Of a stretch of DNA of 64,000 bases, positions 45,502 to 56,242 are shown one piece after another (the stretch's first letter is position 1; every line of letters begins with the position of its first letter). Made by a program: the position numbers and the translations under genes. The notes beneath the pieces are model-generated. The model was not told the DNA's origin. It did not search any database and was given only the letters and a program-made list of their open reading frames with translations. The stretch lies in contig NC_067124.1 in NCBI RefSeq assembly GCF_021347895.1, positions 19,210,521 through 19,274,520 of the forward strand. Direction: 5' to 3'. This stretch comes from Acanthochromis polyacanthus. Its lineage: Eukaryota; Chordata; Actinopteri; Pomacentridae.

Positions 45502-46590
45502 TAACAGTGTTTCTCAGTCGCTTTGGTTCATTTCTCAGATCAGAATTGAAATTCTCAAAACTACTTGTTCAATCTTCACATCATTGTGTCACTTGTGCAG
45601 ATCAAAAAAGCAGTTTCTCATTTCTTTGAACACGCTGCAAATGCTCTGGTACATCCATGCAAATGATTATGTACAATTCTCTGCTGTTTCCTACTTTATC
45701 AATTGCTTATGTCATGTTGATCAAAATGTATTATCATGGGACTCTGTTGAATAGTCTCACCTCCCACTACATTTAGGCATTAATTCATTGTATAAGTCTT
45801 TACATGAAAAATGGTTGAACAAGTTGTCATAATATGTGAAGCATGTTTCTATAAATTTCCATTAGACTTTTTTTTCTAAATCTGTCCTAAATTGGTAAAT
45901 TGCTCCCAGCTGAATCTTGACTTCCTCTGACAAAGGGAAATGAAGGGTTGAGGTTTTCTGAAATTGGTCAAAGACGCAAGAGAAGATATTTGTGATGTGG
46001 ATGAGAATTTGTGGCCTAACAGACAGGAACATCAGGAGGTGTAGGAAGACACCTAAGGAGATTGTTCTGTGTTCACATTTCTACTTTTGTTTCTTGTTTT
46101 TTCTTTGGGCTTTGCAATGCTGTTTTCCTTTCTGTATCACAATGATGTGGTTTGTCAACAACTTACAATACAAACAGTAAAAGAATAAATGTGAATCTTG
46201 TCCAGTCTCTTGCAATCAATCTCCCAAATACACTAAGTTGTAATTTATAATTCACATTAACTGTCATCAAAACTTTAACCATAGTTTACATCAGAGCATC
46301 CCTCCAGAGTACACTGCTTTAATGACAGCATGACTCAGCAATTTTACTGTCTTATCCACACACAACGACACAAGGACTTGTCACTCTGATGACACTGACA
46401 TGTTCATGGACACAGGTATTTACTTTTGAGAGATGAACGAAGGATTTTGAACAAGAGACTGGCTTTTGCAGGCAACCCATGGTGTTTTGCTATTTGTACA
46501 AATTGTTTTGAGAAATGCGCTTACTATTTTCCAAATGTTGAGGATGATTCGAGAAATGTACCAAAGTGACTGAGAAAAACTTTAAAGCAT
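45502..46590. mobile_element. Non-autonomous TIR element, reverse copy of the 10.47-kb element
   Basis: Begins TTTCTCAGTCGCTTTGGTTCA and ends ATGTACCAAAGTGACTGAGAAA. The body matches the element in intron 1 of gene A on the other strand (for example the stretch coding [17 protein letters not shown], and TTGTACAAATTGTTTTGAGAAATG). No transposase domain. Confidence 0.7.
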
Positions 46591-46599
46591 TATCAGAGA

Positions 46600-47384
46600 G
46601 TAGCAAAGAGAAAATCACTATTAATAAAAACTCAGATTAAACAAGCAAGCTGAGATCTAGAACATAGGAGATAGCAGTTAGTTACTAAATGTTTTTGGAA
46701 CTTTGGTTTTTGAGTTTGATTAGCATTTGTTGTCAGGGAGCAGTCAGTCTTTGTTTGGGCAGAACATTTCCTGGTTTCATTCTCTGAATTTCAAAATAAA
46801 ATATACAGAATATATCCCCTTTGCGCCCCACAAGTCGTGTCCTTTTCCACGGTGTAAGCTGATCCGTTCCAACCCCACAGTGTTTGAAATAGCATCCCCA
46901 TAGAGAACAACAGATGTCGTTCCCTCTATTGTTACGTGGCTGAAAATCTGAAAGGGGAACAGGAATTTAACCAAAAGCTTTTACACAGAGACTGAAGCAA
47001 GATGAGATATAGAACATAGAAGATAGCAGTTACTTGGTAAATGCAGAGTCACTCTCAGTCTTTAAAAAAACATGAAAAACCCAGCTCTTCACTGAACACC
47101 TTTGCACTTAACAGAAAGTTAAAAAACAAAATCCTAGTAAATCCGCACTGCCTGCAGACACCACGGTCCTGTGATCACACTTGAACTTGTTCTATGGCAC
47201 TCATCCAGGTTGTTTTCTCCTGACAAGATCCTTGCTTGTGTTGCATCTACTCTCAGATGTACGTCACTTTTGATAAGTGTCTGCTATTTGTTTTGAAGAT
47301 TCTTGTCAAAAAATCCATTTTGAGGGGTGCAAGGTTTAATATCGTATAACTGGCAAAAATATTCATAAAAACTAATAAATTGTG
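46600..47384. other. Region between repeats; possible but unproven 3' part of gene B
   Basis: Gene B needs further tail exons on the minus strand here. A minus frame after CCCCTTTCAG (46951 and below) is open and includes YSVYFIL, but does not resemble the tails of genes A or D. Nothing can be assigned with confidence. Confidence 0.3.
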
Positions 47385-47530
47385 GGCGCTCAGATGGTAC
47401 AACTGGCTGAGAGGGCGACCCATGAACGCAGTGGCTGGGGTTTGATTCCAGCTCACGGCCCTTCACTTCAGGTTCTTCTCCTTGCTTTCCTGTCTGTGTC
47501 TACTTACCAATCAAACAACGACCAAAAAAA
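47385..47530 (+). repeat. tRNA-derived SINE-like repeat
   Basis: GCGCTCAGATGGTACAACTGGCTGAGAGGGCGACCC followed by GGGGTTTGATTCCAGCTC resembles pol III A and B boxes; an A-rich tail (ACCAAAAAAAAATAAC) closes it near 47530. Confidence 0.55.
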
Positions 47531-47687
47531 AATAACTTTAATAATTGAACACTAATAACTGAAATTGAAATTGACCATGATTCAATGTTGAAAAGCAACA
47601 CAAAGGTAAAACTTTCCAGGGAGGTGACTGCTTTAAACAGGACACTGCATTTATATGACAGTCAAAGTACAGGGTATGAATACGTAC

Positions 47688-47719
47688 CTGTCACAGAAGT
47701 CTGAAGTTTCTTTTTTGTC
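47688..47719 (-). CDS. Gene B cytoplasmic exon 1
   Basis: 32 nt, phase 2 to 1, between ATATTTAG and GTACGT. Codes [12 protein letters not shown]; nine bases shorter than in A and D but with the same basic start and Thr-Gly end. Confidence 0.65.
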
Positions 47720-50700
47720 CTAAATATTAGAAACGGAGCATTAAAATCTAAGTCCAAAATTATTAACATAATTTTTACTTTGACTTTCATAACTACTGTA
47801 ATGACAAAGGTGTAACTCGAGATATGATTTATCAGTTTAGTATTTTAAATGGCAACAACAAAATTTTGTATAGATTTCAGTGTCATTGACCAAAAACAGA
47901 TAAGATTTAGATTTGGTTGTGAAGTCACAATTAGAACCACACAGAATGTACTGTACACTCCCACACTTGCAAAAGTAGCCACCTGGCTAGTCCTCCTTTG
48001 AGATATGTCAACCTTTGCTGTTTAACTATAGGTTGTGGTCATTTCTTTGAGTGTTCATTTGCTTGGTTATATTTCAAAGCTATTTCCCACTTACTTCTTT
48101 ACATAAATGTAGAACCCTCCACCAACAGCTCCAGCAATGACGACACAACATGCAATTACTATTCCAGCGATGCAGCCAGCAGAGCAACCTGATGATTCAC
48201 CTGAGAAAATATAAATTCAAAAACTGTTTATTGCTCAATTTAAGAAAAAAACAGACTCTTGCATCTTCTTCAAGTAAGTGTCACTAATTTGAGATACCGT
48301 CAGCAGAGATCATTCAGTGCAGGCAAACACTTCAGTGATGTCGTTCCCTCTATCATCATGCATCCATAATGAGGGCCATAACACCTCTTAACTCCATCTT
48401 AACGAGTACGGTGTGAGCTGATGGCCAAGATGGCAGCTGTTCCTGACTCAATTGATTGCATCAATGTGTAATGTCATGGCATGTGTCGAGGAAAAAAGTA
48501 ATGCTAACACTGACATGCAGGCGTAAACTAACCGTGACGTCACCCGTTGGTTTCAATGCCGAGAAAATGAAGCCCGGATTTTGCTACTTTCTGGTCGCCG
48601 TTTTGGATTTTTTGGAGCCAGTGACGTAAAAAGCGTCATCAAACAGACTGGACTGGAGAGCAACTAGGGGCAGGATTGGCTGAGGACTCTCTTATCTCAC
48701 CCACATTTTACCGCAGAGGCTTCTGTTGCTGTCTATCAAGTATAGCCACGCCCCCTGGCTCTGCCAACTTTAACGATTTATTTAAAATTCAGTATTGATT
48801 TATTTTAAGATCGGCCACCTGATCTCTCATTTTGACCATGAAAACTTACGGGAAAAAAATCCTGAGCTGTAGAACATCAGTCTATCAAATTTTATTTTTT
48901 CCAAAAATGAATTGGGGTCTATGGAGAAAAAGCTTTTTGGAGCCAACCCTAGCGGACGGCGTGATATTGCAAGTTTTTGACACTTCCGGGTTGGCTTCAA
49001 TTCTGGAGCCAGATGCTACGTCCACTTTATATACAGTCTATGCCGACATGACATGCTTTGTTTAGTATAGGGTGAATGTCAAAGCTGAAGCTTTTAGGGT
49101 GCATGTATATCATGCAAGTTAAAGATGATGCTCACTGAAACTCACAGCTGATGGAGAGGTTAATGGGACTGCTGGTTTCATTACTGACAGGGTTAAACAC
49201 CTGACCCGTAAATGGTCCCTGGTCATCACGGATCACATTCACTACAGTCAAAGTGGAGCCCCCATCATTGACCTGAACTCTGGCATTTTCTGGAATATTC
49301 TAATTTTTCTTTAGTCAGAGGAAAGACAGCAAGGTTCCAGAGGAGGTACAGAAGAGACTGACAGGAAGAAAAAACAAAACAAACAAAAAAAACCCCACAG
49401 AATATATCTCCTTTGTGCCACACCGTTGAACTCATCCAGGTCTCCTGAAGTCACTACAATGTTGGTTACGTGTTTTAAGTAACAAACATTGTCTTTTTTT
49501 TTTTTTTTTACTTGCCGTCAACATAAGAAAAAAAAACATTATTTAGTATTTGGGAGGAATGTAAACAGTGTGAACTTATCCCATTTGTGTGGGATAAACA
49601 TTAATTGTTTGTTTGAGGCATAACTGAGTGATTAGAATACATGAATAGTTTTTCCTTTGTGGTGTGTCTGTTTACAGGAAAACACATGCATTGTTGCAGC
49701 TGTTTGACCCACAGCTCGGTGAACATCTACATCAGATATATCTTTTGTCCATTCGGTTAACTTTTCACAAATGTTTATCACAATTTTTTTAAACAAAAAA
49801 AAACATTTTTTCATTTGCTAAGTATAATAAATAAAAGCATAAATTATGTTTTTCAAATCCATATTTCTTCATACAAAAGATTTTTTTTACACTTACCCAG
49901 TACAGATATAGCACTAGGCTCAGATGTTTCAATTCTCATGGTTTTGTTATTGAAGGTCTGACAGCTGTAGTTTCCAGCATTGTTCATCTGAATGTTTGTC
50001 AGGATGAGCTCTGGTTCTGTGTGAAGCAGACTTTCTCCATTTAGAAACCACAGAAACTGGGCAGGAGGTCGAGAATCAGTTGAGCAGAACAATCTGACGT
50101 CTGACCCTTCTGCAAAGTATTCTTCTGGTGGTGATAGCAGTAAGTTTGTGTTTTCTGGACCAACTGAACATGGAGGAAACAGCAAGAAGAAGCAAAGTTA
50201 TTAACTTGAAAAGCTACATTGCATATGACATACAACTTGACTCATTGTGAAGTCTCATGTTGAAACTGTTCCGTGTACACGACTACATTACTGTGCAACA
50301 AGTTACAAAAAAACGACCATGTAATGTCATTTTTAAAAAGAAAAAATAACAAAGGCTGAGCAGCATCTGATTTGGATGATGTAGTTTCTGATGGTGTGGA
50401 ACTGAATCCCAATAGGTAGAAAAACAAGTTTTTAAAGTTTTCACTAACGTCTGTGAATAATCTAAACTACCTCTGTAGTTTGCATGCAGATGTTAGATAC
50501 TGAACAGAAAGATTAAAAACTCACAGCTGACCATGATGTTTACAGGATCACTGATGCCATTACTGACAGGATTGAACACATGACACCTGAATGGTTGCTG
50601 GTCATATCGAGTCACGTTGACTATTGTCAAAGTGGAGCCTCCATCAGTGAGATGAACTCTGTCACTGGCTGTAACCTCAGAGGTGTCGTTCAGCCAGAGG

Positions 50701-52698
50701 AAAGAAATGGAGGATCCAGAGGAGGAGCAGGACAGTTTAACAGAAGTGAATTCAACCACGTCTGCACTTTTGGGAAGTACTGCTACATTGGAGACTGGCT
50801 CTGTGGATGAAAAAACATGGTTTTACATTTTCCATCATTTAACAAACAGGCAGAAAAACATTACAATGATCAGAAAGGAATTCTACCTAAACAAGCTAAA
50901 TATTTGTGTGAACCTACTTATTGATAATGATGCATAGACCAAATAAAATAACAGCAGATAAAATCCTGAAAACAGCTATTGTACAACAGTGGTCAACAAT
51001 ATTTATCTTTAAATTACTGCCCAACCATCATGTATCTACTCTCCAGTTTCCACTTGATGTGACTCAACAAGACTGATGTAAAATAAACTTTAAATTTACT
51101 TTCAGTTGTTTTCACACCATATTTGAGAAGCAATAATTGAACTATAAGATTCTCAGTCTCTTCTCTATGGTGGTGGTCAGGTCTCACTTGAAAACAAATG
51201 CTGTTCAATTCTATTCAGAAGGTGTTTGAAGTTTGCTGATATTTCAAACACATTTCTCACACAATCTTCAGCAAACTGGAATAAATCTGTAAAGGTAGGA
51301 TTTGTTGTCAGACTGTTGCATTGAATTACATTATTACAGGTTCAGATAATAACAGTAATAAAATGACAGATCTGTTCCATGTATTTTTGTACATTGTTGA
51401 CAGAACTGTAGTTTTACAGAAGTCATATTTGAAGAGATAAATATATTTTACAATCACATTGGCAGTCAAGTGAAATTTTCCATTTTTTAATCATGATACA
51501 CAATTTTTAAGACATATTAAATAATATTATGTTACTATTTTTAAATTTTTCAAAAAAGTACGTATTTTTTTGGATGAGGCAAAATGAATCATTTGTAGGT
51601 GGATCTCAACACTTGTTCACCATATATGTTCAGTGTGGTGCGTCCTGATAAAATGTCTCCAACAGCTGGTATAATGTTAACGTTGTACTCTCCACTGTCA
51701 GCATCAGTCAGGGTCCTGAGTTCCAGAAATCCAGTAGAAAGGAATAGGGTTATCCTGTCTTCATACTCTGGTGGAGTTGTGTTTCCGCCAGCATGTGAGG
51801 TTATTATATTATTATTTAAACCAAAAGACCAGCTCACAGATACAAATGGTGTTTCTGTTGGAGTCAGTGATGTAGAGAACAGGAACGTCCCGTCAACAGC
51901 TGCATTCAGAGGACCATCTGGCAACACACCAGCACCCTCAGTTAGACCTGAAAGAGACACTTTTTGGTTTAAGAGGAAACTCAATAAGTATTTTTTCTTA
52001 AACATCTGCTGTGTGTAGCAACTTTTCTGTAGCTGACAAGTGCAGATGTCTGTTGACACCAGTAACAAGAAACCACTGTATAAATTTGAAATGGGTGTTA
52101 ATGAATTTTTTATCAGGTTGTCAAAGGGTCTCACATTTGCTGCACTCAAAATCCTCTCAAATGTTTTCTAAATTTTTGAGATGCAGATGTGTTGTCAGTT
52201 CTTTGTTTCAATTTTGAATATCTTTGCTATGAAACATGTACCTACAGTTTGTTGTTCTCATTTATTCTCTTTATACTGCAGACTTTACAATCCTGAGACA
52301 CTCTGAGCACAGAAAATCATAGATAGCTATTTGTGAAACCTAATGACTCAGAAAGATCAAAAGATACTTGATATTTGCTTTAGAAGCAGAATTGTTAATC
52401 AGACATAAGAGTTCCAATATCTAGATAAGAGGAAAGAGAAACATAAACTTCCTGATTTTAACATTGCTTTGAAGTATTTTTTTTGTCATGCTCATATAAT
52501 CCATAGATCAAATGTTTAATCTTACATAATAAACATTCCCTCAATGACTTCACAATAAAGAATGTATGTTGACATATTTAATTTTTTTGTTTGTGTTTTT
52601 CAAAACAAGTGAAAAATGTTTTAATCTCTTGAATCAACATGTAAGAGCTCACCTGAGATCGATCCGAGAATAATGATGCTGATCACAACCTTTTCCAT
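47688..52698 (-). CDS. Gene B: CEACAM-like receptor, minus strand
   Basis: Exons in order of reading: signal 52698-52653, V 51947-51621, C1 50800-50525, C2 50163-49897, TM 48200-48095, tail 47719-47688. All have canonical splice sites and matching phases. The product is a type I membrane protein with one N domain and two C2-set domains. A third-domain relic at 49.15-49.37 kb has lost its frame. The counterpart of the ITIM exon was not found between 39.5 and 47.6 kb, a region full of transposon remains, so the cytoplasmic end is unknown. It is transcribed away from gene C, with a 474-bp gap between start codons. Confidence 0.8.
48095..48200 (-). CDS. Gene B transmembrane exon
   Basis: 106 nt as in A and [10 protein letters not shown] then a hydrophobic helix with [16 protein letters not shown] and FYIYVKK. 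Acceptor ATATTTTCTCAG, donor GAA|GTAAGT. No charged residue in the helix. Confidence 0.87.
48530..49045. repeat. Interspersed teleost repeat in the TM intron of gene B
   Basis: GC-richer segment ending ACGTCCACTTTATATACAGTCTATG, preceded by ACACTTCCGGGTTGGCTTCAATTCTGGAGCC; this end sequence is widespread in fish genomes. No protein. Confidence 0.5.
49146..49375 (-). pseudogene. Full-length but decayed third Ig domain (ancestor of h)
   Basis: The donor AGCT|GTGAGT and the last 120 bases match the h segments, but here the homology extends further 5', into sequence like [14 protein letters not shown] (CTTTCCTCTGACTAAAG), interrupted by stops and indels. This shows that h derives from a complete C1-type domain. 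A pure T tract (49494-49509) lies upstream. Confidence 0.65.
49897..50163 (-). CDS. Gene B C2 Ig exon
   Basis: 267 nt. [63 protein letters not shown]. The NET sequon is lost (RIETSE). Canonical ends. Confidence 0.87.
50525..50800 (-). CDS. Gene B C1 Ig exon
   Basis: 276 nt with the original CCACAG|AGCCAG acceptor. [39 protein letters not shown] has become NGI, losing one sequon. Confidence 0.87.
51010..51250 (-). other. Intron block shared with gene D in inverted orientation
   Basis: The V-C1 intron contains AGGTCTCACTTGAAAACAAA and CAATTCTATTCAGAAGGTGTTTGAAG, whose complement is at 60.12-60.2 kb in the V-C1 intron of gene D. Genes A and C lack it. No exon is supported. Confidence 0.65.
51621..51947 (-). 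CDS. Gene B N/V-type Ig exon, intact
   Basis: 327 nt, phase 1-1. No cysteine. [41 protein letters not shown]-strand [13 protein letters not shown] with Tyr-Asn-Val in place of Tyr-x-Cys. The missing disulfide is a hallmark of CEACAM N domains. Five G in the run that is short in gene A. Confidence 0.9.
52653..52698 (-). CDS. Gene B signal-peptide exon
   Basis: ATG GAA AAG GTT..: [16 protein letters not shown], a hydrophobic signal, ended by TCAG|GTGAGC in phase 1. 46 nt, the same size as the plus-strand signal exons, but with a different sequence. Confidence 0.85.
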
Positions 52699-53172
52699 TT
52701 AAACTTAAATATCACAAAGTCCAAGAAACAAAAAGTGGTTTGTCTTTGACTCCCTGACTTTCCCTTTACTGATTTCAGTCTATGAATGTCTGTTCTAAAA
52801 TCCAGAGGTATGAGGAAGTAGACTTGCTTCTCCAAAACTGCCTGAGCTTGTTAATCATTACTAACATGTTGTTAAACTTCCATTCTCTAATGTCATGTCT
52901 CATGTCACATCCACCAAAGACGGATGACACTGTATGAAATATATTTACGGAACATTCTTCAATGTTGCTTGCACAAACTCGTTTTTGCCACAGGAGGGAG
53001 ACGTCCTGCACTTCCTGACTGCAGGTGATCAGGCATCAGGCTGCTCTCATGACTTAGTCATTTCTTAACACCAAATGTAGGCAGAGATTCACTCAACATA
53101 ATCAGTCACCAGGTTGACAGGAGATTCGAAGGTTTCATTGTCCACAACAACACCCCTCAGGGAGGTTGATCA
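52699..53172. promoter_or_regulatory. Divergent promoter region of genes B and C
   Basis: The 474 bp between the two start codons must hold both promoters. No TATA box is obvious near either start. The segment is conserved upstream of gene A (9.63-10.4 kb, partner decayed) and in part upstream of gene D (57.63-58.16 kb, partner absent). Candidate sites are GAGGAAGT at 52812, AGGAAGT (reverse) near 53010 and an AP-1-like TGACTTAGTCA near 53050. Confidence 0.5.
52812..52819 (+). promoter_or_regulatory. GAGGAAGT, PU.1/ETS-like site
   Basis: About 115 bp upstream of the gene B start. Identical in context to the site at 9735. Suggests myeloid expression; motif-level inference only. Confidence 0.4.
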
Positions 53173-53218
53173 ATGGCTCAGTTACCACTACTTTTCATCG
53201 TCTTCGTGGCTTTTACAG
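53173..53218 (+). CDS. Gene C signal-peptide exon
   Basis: [16 protein letters not shown], same protein as in gene D. Donor ACAG|GTAAGA. Confidence 0.87.
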
Positions 53219-56187
53219 GTAAGAGTCTCACATTTAAGAGTGTTCAGTAGAACTTTTAGTGCAGTGCTGTGCATACTATTATTGGTTTGTTTGTCAGACT
53301 TTAGTTTAATTATGAAGAGCAGCAAAACTGAAGAGTTTTGCTGAACTGAACACTGGAAAACATACGACAGCAGTTATTTTGACAGTGAGTGAACCAGGGG
53401 TTAGACGCCCCTTGAAGAACAATGTAATTTAAAAACTATATATTTTGAATATCAAGAGGTATGCTTATGTAGACTTTTATCTAGGGCAATGAACTCAGAT
53501 TCCTCCTTGGAAAAAACTACTGGAAAACAAAATGTCAGAAGGAAGAAGAGCTCTGACATTCGTGTTAATCGGTAAATACTTGATTATCCATTAACTTCGT
53601 TTTCAAATGTTAACCTTGTTCTTACTTTAACTGCACTGGTAGCCTCCATAACAAATACAGACATGTTTTTCTTTCAGCTTTATTATTGTCAGTTAATTTC
53701 AAACTGATGAATGAAACACAAATCTCAGCTGGAGATTACAGATGATGTCTTTTATGGTATGAATTTGTCATAGTAATTTAAATATTGCAATTTAAGCCCT
53801 GCAAAATGATATAAAGCACAATTTGACCTGAGTGAAATAGGATTAAAGCTCACACCATGAAGATAGTCATATGAACAGGATAGCTAAGATAAAACATGTG
53901 GCTCCATTAAAGAAGAGACAGAACTTTAATATCAAAACTCATAGAAGACAAAAGTCAGTGAAATCAGGAAACCAACCAAAATGACATAAAGCAGTTTGAT
54001 CAAAAGAAAGAAAGCCACAAGTAGAGATAAAGGCAAATTAAAAATGTCAGGCCTTTATTGGGACAGAATTTAATGTGGAACATGAAAATGTTTCAGAGCC
54101 TGGATGCAAAAACTGAAAATACCTTCTTCAGCTGCATGGTGGTAAACAGTAATGCTAATCTTTCTAAAATTCACAGTTGGTCTTTGTTTTATGTGAAGGT
54201 GATTTTTTAGTTGTCTCTTTCAGGTCTAACTGAGGGTGCTGGTGTGTTGCCAGATGGTCCTCTGAATGCAACTGTTGACGGGATGTTCCTGTTCAATACA
54301 TCACTGACTCCAACAGAAACACCATTTGTGTCTGTGGGCTGGTCTTTTGGTTTAAATCCTATAATATCCTTGCATGCTGGGGGAAACACAACATCACCAG
54401 AGTATGAAGACAGGATAACCCTATTCCCATCTACTGGATCTCTGGAGCTCAGGAACCTGACTGATGCTGACAGTGGAGAGTACAACGTGAACATTATACC
54501 AGCTGCTGGAAACGCTTTATCAGGACGCACCACACTGAACATATATGGTGAGCAAGAGATGAGATCCACCTACAAATAATTACTTGTATCTCTTCAAAAT
54601 TAAAAAAAACATTCATTTTTTAAAATCAAACAGTAACATAATACTACATCATTCATAGACATATTATAATAAAGTTTATTGGGGACTTCATCTGTTATTC
54701 TTCGTAAAATTATATTGTGTAAATTATGGGTGCAGTTATCCAGTCTGAGAAATGAAACATCTTACAATTTCTTTTATCATGACTGAAGTATAAACAATTT
54801 CACTTGACTGCCAATGTGATTGTAACATATATGTATTTCTCCTAATATGACTTCTGTCTGAGCTACAGTTCTATCAACAAAATATACAGATCTGTCATTT
54901 AATTACTGCTAATAGATAGATAGACAGACTGACAGAGAGAGAGAGAAGCTTTGTTGTCATAATGCAAAATACTGACACATAATGACGCATAGCACAGTGC
55001 AACTAGTAGCTAGTAGTGGTGCATGCAGACTGCAGACATGTTTAAAACAGTGAACATGATACATGATGGTTGGACAGTAATTTAAAGTTAAATATTTTTA
55101 CCACTGTTGTACAATAGCTGTTTTCAGGATTTTAACTGCTGTTATTTTATTTGTTTTATGCATCATTAAACAATAAGTAGGATCATACAAACATTTAGCT
55201 TGTTTGGGTAAAATTCCTTTCTGATCATTGTAATGTTTTTCTGCCTGTTTGTTAAATGATGGAAAATGTAAAACCATGTTTTTTTCATCCACAGAGCCAG
55301 TCTCCAATGTATCAGTATTTCCCAAAAGTGCAGACGTGGTTGAATTCACTTCTGTTAGTCTGTCCTGCTCCTCCTTTGGATCCTCCATTTCTTTCCTCTG
55401 GCTGAACGACACCTCTGAGGTTACAGCCAGTGACAGAGTTCATCTCACTGATGGAGGCTCCACTTTGACAATAGTCAATGTGACTCGCTATGACCAGCAA
55501 CCATTCAGGTGTCGTGTGTTCAATCCTGTCAGTAATGGCACCAGTGAGCCTGTAAACATCATGGTCAGCTGTGAGTTTTTAATCTCTCTGTTCAGTATCT
55601 GACATCTGCATGCAAACTTCAGAGGTAGTTTAGATTATTCACAGAGGTTAGTGAAAACTTTAAAAACATGCTTTTCGACCTATTGGGATTCAGTTCCACA
55701 CCATCAGAAACTACATCATCCAAATCAGATGCTGCTCAGCATTTGTTTAAAAGAAAAGATCTTTCCTTGTAGTTTTTGTAGACTTGTTGCACAGTAATGT
55801 AGTCGTGTACACGGAACAGTTTCAGCATGAGACTTCACAGTGAGTCAAGCTGTATGTCAAATGCAATTTTGTTTTTCAAGTCAATAACTTTGCTTCTTCT
55901 TGCATTTCCTCCATGTTCAGTTGGTCCAGAAAATACAAACTTACTGCTATCACCACCAGAAGAATACTTTGCAGAAGGGTCAGACGTCAGATTGATCTGC
56001 TCAACTGAGTCTAGACCTCCTGCCCAGTTTCTGTGGTTTCTAAATGGAGAAAGTCTGCGTCACACAGAGCAAGAGCTCAACCTGACAAACATTCAGATGA
56101 ACAACACTGGAAACTACAGATGTCAGGCCTTCAATAATAAAACCATGAGACATGAAACATCTGAGTCTAAAGCTATATCTGTACTGG
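53173..56187 (+). CDS. Gene C: CEACAM-like, lacks membrane and tail exons
   Basis: Exons: signal 53173-53218, V 54224-54547, C1 55295-55570, C2 55921-56187, all intact with matching phases. After C2 a Tc1-like element begins 56 bp downstream; no h, TM or tail exon follows before the signal exon of gene D at 58.16 kb. Reading into the intron gives KCDQSFCL and a stop at 56216, so an unspliced transcript would make a secreted three-domain protein. Alternatively its C2 exon could splice in frame to C1 or C2 of gene D, or the gene is dead. Confidence 0.75.
53219..54223 (+). other. Gene C intron 1
   Basis: Collinear with intron 1 of D, and of A without its transposon. It contains the AGAAGACAAAAGTCAGTGAA segment, which is basic-rich if read as protein but carries stops here. 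Nothing coding is supported. Confidence 0.6.
54224..54547 (+). CDS. Gene C N/V-type Ig exon
   Basis: 324 nt, one codon shorter than B and D in the loop after SFGLNP. Changes: [13 protein letters not shown] (creates NAT and NTS sequons), VSVGWSFG. No cysteine; LTDADSGEY kept. Confidence 0.88.
54935..54970 (+). repeat. Short AGAT/GACA/GAGA run
   Basis: AGATAGATAGACAGACTGACAGAGAGAGAGAG lies in the V-C1 intron before GCTTTGTTGTCAT. It is the likely seed of the GGAT/AGAT arrays in gene A and is also present in D near 60375. Confidence 0.7.
55295..55570 (+). CDS. Gene C C1 Ig exon
   Basis: 276 nt, CCACAG|AGCCAG acceptor. [36 protein letters not shown] (Glu for Asp). Confidence 0.87.
55921..56187 (+). 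CDS. Gene C C2 Ig exon
   Basis: 267 nt. [54 protein letters not shown]. Slightly more diverged than the other C2 copies, as expected under relaxed constraint. Donor CTGG|GTAAGT intact. Confidence 0.86.
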
Positions 56188-56242
56188 GTAAGTGTGACCA
56201 AAGTTTTTGTCTATAAAACAATGTGGTTAAAAAGACATGATT

